The notes under the pieces were generated by a model. That model did not search any database, had not been told where the DNA came from, and was given only the letters and a program-made list of their open reading frames with translations. The translations under genes were made by a program, and so were the position numbers. Positions 1 through 8,300 of a DNA stretch of 34,320 nt are shown one piece after another. Source of the stretch: Kiritimatiellia bacterium (lineage in GTDB: Bacteria; Verrucomicrobiota; Kiritimatiellia; UBA8416; YA12-FULL-48-11); contig JAQUPZ010000018.1 of NCBI GenBank assembly GCA_028716365.1, positions 1 to 34,320 on the forward strand, in the 5' to 3' direction. Position 1 is the first letter of the stretch. The number at the start of each line of letters is the position of its first letter.

Positions 1-17
1 ATCCCCATATAGTACAT
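1..17 (-). CDS. 5' end of a gene running off the left edge, possibly an IS110-family transposase
   Basis: An ATG at 17-15 on the minus strand follows a near-perfect Shine-Dalgarno sequence (AAGGAGG at 32-26 read on the minus strand) at ordinary spacing. The visible codons give M-Y-Y-M-G and then the window ends. IS110-type DEDD transposases very often begin M-x-x-x-G-I-D, so this is a suggestive but very short match. The ribosome-binding site lies in a 12-base inverted repeat with bases 94-105, which is typical of insertion-sequence genes protected from read-through translation. The gene start is well supported by its ribosome-binding site. The transposase identity is inference from five residues. 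Confidence 0.45.
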
Positions 18-105
18 GGCAGAACCTCCTTTTTATATGATGGGCCACCATGGCCGCATCCTTGTTTGACTGGCATTATAGCCGAGTCTTATCGGAGGTT
101 CTGCC
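18..105 (-). repeat. Inverted repeat and hairpins in the leader of the left-edge gene
   Basis: Bases 18-29 (GGCAGAACCTCC) and 94-105 (GGAGGTTCTGCC) are a perfect 12-base inverted repeat separated by 64 bases. In a leftward transcript the upstream arm would pair with the arm holding the ribosome-binding site of the gene at 17-15. Between the arms, 39-60 forms a second hairpin (GATG and GGCC pairing with GGCC and CATC, with one bulged base). A TATAAT hexamer is present on the minus strand near 80-75. This could be the non-coding left end of an insertion sequence. If the gene is IS110-type, this is where a bridge RNA would be encoded. The element's outer boundary is not visible. Confidence 0.5.
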
Positions 106-146
106 TTTCATACTATCTGACACTGAAAAAACCAAGAACGAAGAAA

Positions 147-710
147 TCATTCCTTATGCGTAGCCCAATAACCCTTCTTATACTTTTTTGCCAACTGTTC
201 AGCCTGCTCAAACACCCTATAAAGCGGATAGTTGGTATCGGAATGGTCGAGAAGGCAATAACCATATGAAAGATTTAATAATTGAGGCATTCGATATGTG
301 AGAATATCAGATTTAATTTCCCCTTTTTCGTTCATTACTTCATCAACATTAGCAGCGTCATAAACAACAGCACTAAGCCTGTTCATATCCCTTGAAATCT
401 TGCAGTCAGTTCGAATAAAAAGACCGTCCGGCCACATTGTGCCAAGTAGTTTTGAAGCCTTAAAATCAAATTTCTCATCTCCAACAGGTTTACATCCTCT
501 AATATTAATTTCTATTGGCTTATCATCTTGAAAAATCGTTATTTTATTAGGAGAAAGCACTTTCCCTATTCTGTAAGGTCCCTCAAGAAGATTAGCATCC
601 TTCTTTTCCAATATATCGTGTCTTTCTATAAATCTCTCAACATGGTCAGGCATAAGGCGACACCCAAGGCATATGACACTTAGCATAAGGATACTCGCTA
701 TTCGCAACAT
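147..710 (-). CDS. Predicted lipoprotein, candidate immunity protein for the orphan Rhs tip; SNase-like fold
   Basis: This 187-residue protein has a short signal peptide ending in a Leu-Gly-Cys lipobox-like site, so it is probably an outer-membrane or periplasmic lipoprotein. The mature part resembles a degenerate thermonuclease/SNase-like OB fold. It has a 'GKVLSPNKITI' strand and a C-terminal 'AEQLAKKYKKGYW' helix like the one that closes SNase domains, but no convincing catalytic set. An ATG at 716 is only two bases from the AAGGAG ribosome-binding site, while the ATG at 710 has an eight-base spacer, so 710 is preferred. It starts 21 bases after the orphan toxin tip ends. Immunity to that tip is inferred from position and predicted localisation; the SNase likeness is by eye. 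Confidence 0.6.
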   Translation of the reverse strand: MLRIASILMLSVICLGCRLMPDHVERFIERHDILEKKDANLLEGPYRIGKVLSPNKITIFQDDKPIEINIRGCKPVGDEKFDFKASKLLGTMWPDGLFIRTDCKISRDMNRLSAVVYDAANVDEVMNEKGEIKSDILTYRMPQLLNLSYGYCLLDHSDTNYPLYRVFEQAEQLAKKYKKGYWATHKE

Positions 711-731
711 AACCATAACTCCTTCCCTCGA

Positions 732-1565
732 CTATTTATCAAGAATCTGACGGGCATTCACCTCAAAATATTCTTTAGCTTTGATAGGAACCCAAGTTTC
801 AAGATAAACGTCAAATCCATGGACATAACCTTTATCCACAGTCATCCAATCATATTTTCGTAGTATCCCACCACCAGCAATTGCAGCCACGCCATCCTTA
901 TCGATAAGCAACCATCGTCGCAATCTATTATCACTTTTAAGCCCCAGACGTTTAATATCCATTTTCTTGGGAATATCGCCCTTACCACCTCCAAAAGTGT
1001 ATCCACTAATATAAGAACGCATTTCCGGCGATAAATTCCCGAAAACTGTTAATCCATGTATAGCCCCCTCGCTATGCATCCACGCCCATACTCTAGCTTG
1101 TGTATCTTTTTGAGCCATTACATATTTTAGTGCTTCAAGATATGCCTTTTTCGTTAATATATATGTGGGTTCTACTGTACGAAGAACTGGTATTTTTTCT
1201 AGTGGAGCTACAGCCCAATCAACACCATATCCTGCAATCTCTACCGGAATTGCCCCAGCCTCAACCAGTCCACCAACGACATTTGCTCCCACCTTTAATG
1301 GATTCCAACTCCAGCCACGCCGTCCGATTGCCTGCCCTACCGCTCCTATATCATTTCCTATCTGTCCAACCGTAGGATTCCAGATAACCTCGATGGGCAC
1401 ACCAAGCACACGCTGAAGCAGCTGCTGATTCGCCTCTCTTGTTTCCTTCAGATTTGCTAAACCAGTATTGTAAATATGCTTATCTCTTTTACCTAAATAT
1501 TCATACACTCTATCAACTTCGTTCTGGGTATAACTTGGCTCAATCCAATCATATGGGGCTTCCAC
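732..1565 (-). CDS. Orphan Rhs C-terminal tip, lipase-like (possibly silent)
   Basis: This 277-residue frame opens with a GTG at 1565, but its reading frame continues upstream through an in-frame TGA at 1595-1593 into the Rhs core fragment. It is therefore most simply the variable C-terminal domain of that fragment. It has a long amphipathic N-terminal part, then a hydrophobic stretch. After that come hallmarks of an alpha/beta hydrolase: 'MHSEG' around residues 163-167 as a nucleophile elbow, 'GYTFGGG' after it, Asp near 222-224 ('IDKDGVA') and His near 249 ('VHGFDVYL'). I infer a lipase or phospholipase. There is no ribosome-binding site at the GTG, so independent translation is doubtful. 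The lipoprotein gene just downstream is the likely partner. Confidence 0.55.
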   Translation of the reverse strand: MEAPYDWIEPSYTQNEVDRVYEYLGKRDKHIYNTGLANLKETREANQQLLQRVLGVPIEVIWNPTVGQIGNDIGAVGQAIGRRGWSWNPLKVGANVVGGLVEAGAIPVEIAGYGVDWAVAPLEKIPVLRTVEPTYILTKKAYLEALKYVMAQKDTQARVWAWMHSEGAIHGLTVFGNLSPEMRSYISGYTFGGGKGDIPKKMDIKRLGLKSDNRLRRWLLIDKDGVAAIAGGGILRKYDWMTVDKGYVHGFDVYLETWVPIKAKEYFEVNARQILDK

Positions 1566-1592
1566 ATATCCTTCATAATCGAATCCATAAGC

Positions 1593-1925
1593 TCATCTTC
1601 CATCCGGGTCATATTTATTCACCGGGTCATTACCAAACGCTTGAGTTAAATTTACCCCACCCTGCTCTCCTAACGGGTCTCTACTCAGCCACTTGCAACT
1701 GTTCGGGTCATAGTAGCGATAGCCAAAATAATACAGTTCAGTTTCTTTGTCGTAATATTTGCTTTGGAATCTCAGAGGGCAGACATTTTTAGCAACACCT
1801 GATACGCCTATGAGAACACCAAAAGGCGAATATTCATAAGAGGCAACTATCTGTTTTGTGGAGGCATCAAGTAAGTGTTGGATATTGCCGTTGTGGTCAA
1901 GGGTAACATCGGAAAGAATTGTCAA
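1593..1925 (-). pseudogene. Orphan Rhs core fragment, cut from its tip by TGA
   Basis: These 110 codons repeat the end of the large Rhs core. The block from 'RFQSKYYDKE' to 'KWLSRDP' is identical in protein to the large Rhs, and the fragment ends 'NDPVNKYDPDGR', the usual hinge before a variable tip. A TGA follows immediately and the same frame then continues into the tip at 732-1565. The only candidate start is a TTG at 1925 with no ribosome-binding site, 16 bases after the end of the preceding lipoprotein gene. At DNA level the shared 86 bases differ at about 13 positions, almost all synonymous. This is an orphan rhs cassette: a remnant displaced by a newer tip, or a donor for tip replacement. 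Confidence 0.75.
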
Positions 1926-1940
1926 AGAACTGTTATTTAC

Positions 1941-2345
1941 TCAGGGCTTTATTTCTTTAGCGTTCGTCCTTTCGCCATCACGAGCAATGACCTGCCACTG
2001 GTTATTTCCCAAGTAGTAGAAACCAAGGCTTTTAATTTGGTCAAGTTTTGCCTTATATCGCATTATATCCACTAAAACTTTTCTCTTTTCTCCGTTCTCT
2101 TCCCATTCAATAGCGAAACCCTTCCAAAAGCGAAATTCGCATCCGCCGGCCGTGCTATCTCCTCTTTGAGTAGCGGCAAGAAAACCAAACACATTCTTAT
2201 CACCATCCGAGTCAATCGCAACAGAATGGATACTTTTCCCTGACCTGTTTGCCAGTCTGACTTGAGTGTTAATCTTCTCCCATCCAATGCTCAGACATCC
2301 AGCCAAGGTAAGTGACCATAAAACAGTAATTAGCATTTTTTTCAT
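1941..2345 (-). CDS. Small lipoprotein, candidate immunity protein for the Rhs Tle1-like tip
   Basis: This 134-residue protein begins with a classic lipoprotein signal (MKKMLITV, then Leu-Ala-Gly-Cys at about residues 14-17) and has no other membrane segment. Its start overlaps the rhs stop codon as ATGA (2345-2342), so translation is probably coupled to the toxin. The mature domain is a short beta-rich unit with 'RLANRSGKSIHSV', a Cys near 'AGGCEFRFW', and a 'FAIEWEENGEKRKVLVDI' strand. This vaguely recalls DUF3304-type immunity lipoproteins found next to Tle phospholipases; I am not sure of that family. Periplasmic lipoproteins are the usual antidotes to phospholipase toxins. The immunity role is inferred from position and localisation. 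Confidence 0.65.
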   Translation of the reverse strand: MKKMLITVLWSLTLAGCLSIGWEKINTQVRLANRSGKSIHSVAIDSDGDKNVFGFLAATQRGDSTAGGCEFRFWKGFAIEWEENGEKRKVLVDIMRYKAKLDQIKSLGFYYLGNNQWQVIARDGERTNAKEIKP

Positions 2346-5300
2346 TTAATCTTATCCCATATTCCAGCCCACTTGAGCCACATCTCATGACTTGTATATG
2401 TATTAAAGCCGCTAATATCATTCAATGGCTTGGAATACCATCCGAATTGTCTTACCGAGCCATCTAAAATCATACCGTGAGGAAACTTTCGGTGTCCCAA
2501 AGGTCCATATATCAAACTAGAGTTATCGGTTGGCGTTGCTTTAAAATTAATTACGCTCGGATATTTCGCTAGTTCGGTTTTATCGAATTCGATGCCAATA
2601 AATTTTCCTGCAAGGACAGCATCCCCCAGCGAAATCCCACCAAAAGGACTTGGACCATTCTCTGGATACCCATTGCCATCGTCCGCATGAACACCTCGGT
2701 AGCCGATTTGCAATGCACCATGAACGTCCAGAACTTCCTCATCAGAAAAAGGTCTTCTCTGTTCGTCTATGGATATAAAATGCAAAGGTTGATGTTCAAA
2801 GTGCAGCCCAACAGGTAATTCGGTTCTATAATTCTTCCACGTAGACCTGACCGTGTCCCATAGAACGACAAAGTTAATTCTAATACCATTGTATAAAGAC
2901 GCTGTTTTGGGGTTAGTTTTTCTATCCTGAATTCGGTTCAGAAACTCAAGGGCAGATGCTGAACCCCTGCTGAAACCGAACACATTTACTTCCTTGTCCC
3001 CAGCCTTAAGTTCATCCTCAAGTGTATCCATCATCTTATCCACACGGTCGCCAAGAGTTTTCCCCGCCACACCCTCAAGTAATACTTCCCCTGAAACTCT
3101 ACGTGCTAAATTGTTTCTCTTCCCTCCAGGAGTAAATCCAGAATATACACCCGGCATATAATGCCTAAATCCATATTTTCCTTCATCCCACGAATTATGC
3201 AAAATCTCCACATTTGATATCCCTTCAGGCTTCAAGCTGTTTCCTGTTCCTCCAAAGAAGTAAGCCGCAAGACCATCAGGGTCATAAGAATTTATCGGGT
3301 CATTCAAACAGAAGCATGTTAAATTAATTCCCCCATTTTCGCCTTTAGGGTCTCGGGACAACCACTTGCAGGAATTAGGGTCATAGTAACGATAACCGAA
3401 ATAATATAGTTCAGTTTCCTTGTCGTAATACTTGCTCTGGAATCTGAATCCGCCGTCGCCAAGGTTTTGGCGTACAAGCGGACAGGAATAACACTCGCCT
3501 ATCAAAACACCAAATGGGCTGTATTCATAACGGGCAACGACAGTACCAGTCGAATCAACAATGTGACTGATGTTGCCGTTGTGGTCACTAATCGGGAAAT
3601 AGGTGTTCGATGTACCGTTGGAGGTGACAGTAATTGAAAGAAGACCGCCGATGCCACCCGCGCGCGGAGCGCCCGGGCCACCTAAAGAACCGGAACGGAG
3701 ACCTGAGAGGTCGAGGCCCCATGAATATGACTTGGTGAGCCGGAGAGCGGGTGAAACGGAGTAGTCGGAAATTGATTCGGAAACGAGGTTCCAAGAATCG
3801 TAAACAAAAGAGTATTCAGTATTAAGCATCCAAGCACCGGAATTCCAAGTGTAAACTTTCTTGGAGGCGCGACGACCATCAGGATAATACAAAAACTCCA
3901 GTTTAAAGTTGGGGTTAGCGTTTGTCGAAGTCACTGAAACCAGTTGGCCAAATTTGTTCCACTGGTTGGTGAAACGGCTGTCCTGAGAAATCTCACCAGT
4001 CAACCGGTGTGAAACCGGCTCTACCGACTTCGCCAGAAACACCTTACCGGTAACACTCGCAACTATGTCGTTGGTTCCGTTATACCAGATCGCATAAACA
4101 GTAATATTAGTTTCAGCTGATGAGTTTGTTGTGTTCACAGGCACAACCGCAGAAAATCGCTCACCCTGACGCGTTGTCATCACATCATTCACCGTCACCG
4201 TGGCGTTGGTGCTTGCTGTGCCAGTCACTTCAATCTTGTTGCTCCATATGCGGCTTACATGAAAATTAAGATCATCAGCCTGAAAAGTGTTCACCGGCCG
4301 TTCCCTGCTTGAAAGCGGTCCGCCTTTGACCGTGTTGCCGATGGAATCATATTCATACGCGAACTGCCGCCCAAAAACCGCACTGCCATCAGCAAAATAT
4401 TTCCGCCCGCTCTTTAACTGGTTCATGGAATCATATTCATAACTCCACCAAGAACCGTCCATCAAAGATGTTATCTTGGATATCCGGTCGTCATTGGCGA
4501 CATAACTGTATGCAGAACCAGCCATATTTGATCCGTTGACAACATAAATACCATTCGTCACCCGCATGTTCTTGAAATCCCAGCCAATATAACGCGCCAT
4601 GATATTCGTTCCACCCAGTTTCCAGATAATCGAGGTCACCACCATCGCATCCGCCGGATATCCATACGTCACAGTTATCGCGCCATTCGTAATCGTCGAA
4701 ATCCTGACAGCGGCATCGTACGTTATACCGACAGAACCACTCGTACAACCGGAAACATTGTAGTTCATGTTGATAAGTCCGGGATGGTCCGGGGCATACG
4801 AATAAGTAAACACCGCATTCGAGACGATGCTGTTACCGGTGATTGAATTTGTGAGCAGACTGCCGTCGAGCGCGTAGGCAAAAGTTTCGGAAATGCCGTT
4901 TGATATCGCACTTGAACTTATGCGGCCAAGCCGGTTAAATGTACTGATTATTGCCGAAGAACCGTCGCTGGTAACAGCGCTGACCCGATCACCTGCGTTG
5001 TTATATGAGTAATCTGTTCGCACACTTTCAGCGTCGGTAAATGATGCAAGCTGTCCGTTGTCTCGGTACTGGTAAGTGGCGACCGGACCGGCGAGGCCAA
5101 AGAGCTTTTTCTGTTCCAGCAAACCGGAATTGCCGTTGTATTGCCATTCGGTTGTTACCGCCCTGCCGTCACGCCAGGTTGTCATCCGGGTCTGGCGGCC
5201 CTGGGAATCGTATTCGTACTGGGTATCATAGGACGGCCCGTCGTAGATCCTCTGAAGAAGTCCATTGTCATAATAATCATAACGCATGAACAGGCCATCC

Positions 5301-8300
5301 GATCTTCTCATGTATTTCATGCGGTCCGTGCCGGGGTAATAGGCATAAGTGATTTCTCCTTTTGTGGTATCAGATGGAATGACCTTTTCAACAAGCCGCG
5401 TCTGGGAATTGATGACGTATTCGGTGGTTCCCCGCTTGCTGTTAGTGGCACGTACAAGCCCGCCCAGTCCGTCATATTCGTAATGATCCGAGTCAATAAC
5501 GGCGTTGTTTTTATCCTTCCGGGTGACAGTATCCAGCCGCCATTTGATGTAGTCTGAAACCACTTTGGTACCGTCGCTGTTTGTGGTGGTGACAGAATAG
5601 GTTCCGCCTTCCTGATAATCGTTACGTATGGACGTGGAACCCCTGCCGGCAAAAACGGATGTGTTTGTCCTGCCATCCAGTGAGAATAGCGATGAGGACA
5701 ACAGGACAGGATTTGCGTCATTCGGCATTGGATAAACAGATGTTTCATTCTTTATTCCCGCAGCATCAACTGTCCGATGGAAAGTATTGAAACGATCGTT
5801 ACTTGATGGCGTGAGCGCATCAGCCGCGCCATCAATGTGCAGGCCTGACTTATCTACTTCATTTTTGGCATTATAAGATGCGAGGTTCGCAACCTGGTTG
5901 GGATCGGTTTTCTTGACCGGCCTGCCGCACGAATCGTAGACAATGGTGGTGGTTACCGGCTGGCCGGAATTGTTGAGACGGACAATCCGGCATGGTTTAC
6001 CGAGCATATTATAGCGGGTTATTGTCCATTCATTGGCATTATCGCCGTTAATTTCTTTTGTATAGAACATTCCGGACTCTGTGCCGTATTCGTATTTCTT
6101 GTGGGCAATGGCACCGGTGCCGCTGATTTCCTTGAGACAGCCGTCAAAATAACGGTCTTCAATGATTGTTACGCCGGTTGGAAGGGTTGTGGTTTTCCGG
6201 GTGCCATCGGCATTAGACTGATAGGTGTATCTGGTCGTCCCAAGTGTGTCCTTGTATGAAGTAATGCGCCCCAGTACATCGTAGGTTGACTCGGTTACAA
6301 GGGTTTTGCCGCCGGCTGTGATGGTTGTTTTGGTGATATTACCCATTGAGTCATATTGATAAGATGTGGTTTTGCCAAGCGAGGGCTGATCGATGCACTT
6401 TACCCTGCCGAGATCATCGTATTGATATGTCGAGGTTGAACCGTCTACTTCCCTGACACTTGTCGGGCCAAAGAATCCATAATTATTGTTTTCAGTGTAA
6501 CTGCCATCAATTAAGGTTGTTCTGGTGATACGTCCAAATGAATCGATCATAGACCTGGCAAGTGATGTTATCTGACCATTTTCGATCGTTGTACTGAATT
6601 CAACATTCCCAAAAGCGTTATTAGAGTAAACAGTGCTTGGGCCTGCAGAGTTGGTTACTGATGCCATCAGGACCCCGTTTGACTCGGCATATTTACAAAT
6701 ACTGTATAAAGTACCATTGCCGCCTGGATAAGAAGCTGAGTAAAGAAGGCCGCCGTAAATATCACGTTCTTCTTCAACTATCCACCACCAATCGGAAGGA
6801 ACATAATAAGAACAACTGGTTACAAGATTGCCGGGATCATCCCATGCGGGTACAGAATTGGTGGATTGTTTAATCGTAGCAGAAGCACTGCCGGAATATG
6901 AAAACAATGTTGCTCCTACAATTTCATTTCCTATTTTCGATACAATACTTCGTGGGCGTTCAACAAGATTTGTCGGATTCACATATTCACCGCCGACATA
7001 CGGAGTGTAGGAATATTCCATAACACGATCCATGCTGTTTCCGATGGCGCGGGTTTCCCTAGTCAGCCATCCGGTAGAGGAATCATATTCAAATGATGCA
7101 GTTGAACTGTCAGGGTAAAGAATACCCGTAACTTTTGATGTTTTCTGCAGGCCACAGATGTATCTGCCACTGTTTCCGCTATAAGAAAGAACAGTCTGGG
7201 CTGTGCCGCCGTTTGCGGTTAAGCGGGTCTGGGTCATTCTATCCAGTGCATCGAAATCCGTTTCCCTTGTGATTGAACCACCTGCAGTTGTATTTTCGGT
7301 TATTGTAACCGTTCTGGCACTTCCTGCGGGAGCGGTTTGACTACGTGTAATAGTACCCCAAGAATAATTAATGGATGCCCCTTCCGGCTGGGCTGAAACG
7401 TTGCTTTTTTCAATTCCGTCAACTCCGGATTTGTTTAATGCCGTTATTCTACCGTCCTGGTCATAAGACAGGGTGGTCGTAATGGTTGCCGAAGTTCCAC
7501 GCGGCTTGTATGTAACGCTGGTTATGCGTCCATCTTGTCTTTGCCAGTTTACTTCATACTTGTAATCACGGGCCGCTTCCATGATGACATTGGTATTGAA
7601 CGCCATTGTCAGTTCCGAATATTGCCAGGCAAGAAGGCCGCCCGGAAAGATGGTTGTAGTATCCGTATCATACCACATATCAAAAGTTAAATCTTCGGAA
7701 AGATCAAAACCCCGACCATCAACATGCGTAACAAATTTCAGCCAACCAGAATTATAATAATCACCGAGATTAACACTATCAGTATTGTATTCATCAAGCC
7801 TCTGCATTTTACGTAGAGTCCTGTCTCCATAATAATGAATAACACCAGAAGCAAAGCAAAGAGAATAACCAGGGTAAGGCTGATTGTCCTTTAACACATA
7901 CGTCCGGTTGGAGTTGATCCCCATTGGAAAACCGAGAGGGCTGAACGCCGTTCCTGTCCACGGGAAATCGAACACCACCACATTCCCCCTCGGCCTCATC
8001 AGCGAAACGCGTTTAATATGTACATTGTTACTTGAAATACTATTGCTCTCAAGTATTCGCGTATTCAGACTGAATGCCTGATATACTCCGAGTTCATCGA
8101 TACCAAGCGTGGCAGTGTTTGCCGGCAAAGCAACCGACGGTAACGGGAGCCACTGGTAAGGGAGACGTTTAAATGCGCCTTGGGAAATATAAGCATGTAC
8201 TGGCAAGCCTGCATACCACACTGGTGTCCGGGCAAGCGGGACACATATCTTCGGATTTCTGCTGTCAACATTAAAGAATATGGTTCCGGTATCAGGTCCA

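Noticed and set aside
1593..1595. TGA as a recoded sense codon (stop-codon reassignment or selenocysteine)
   Set aside because: Other genes here, including rhs and its immunity gene, end in TGA, and I noticed no selenocysteine-type hairpin after this codon. A simple nonsense change in an orphan cassette is more economical.
5041..5748. Open frames on both strands inside rhs
   Set aside because: They lie wholly within the YD-repeat coding region, have compositions typical of out-of-frame translation and no translation signals.
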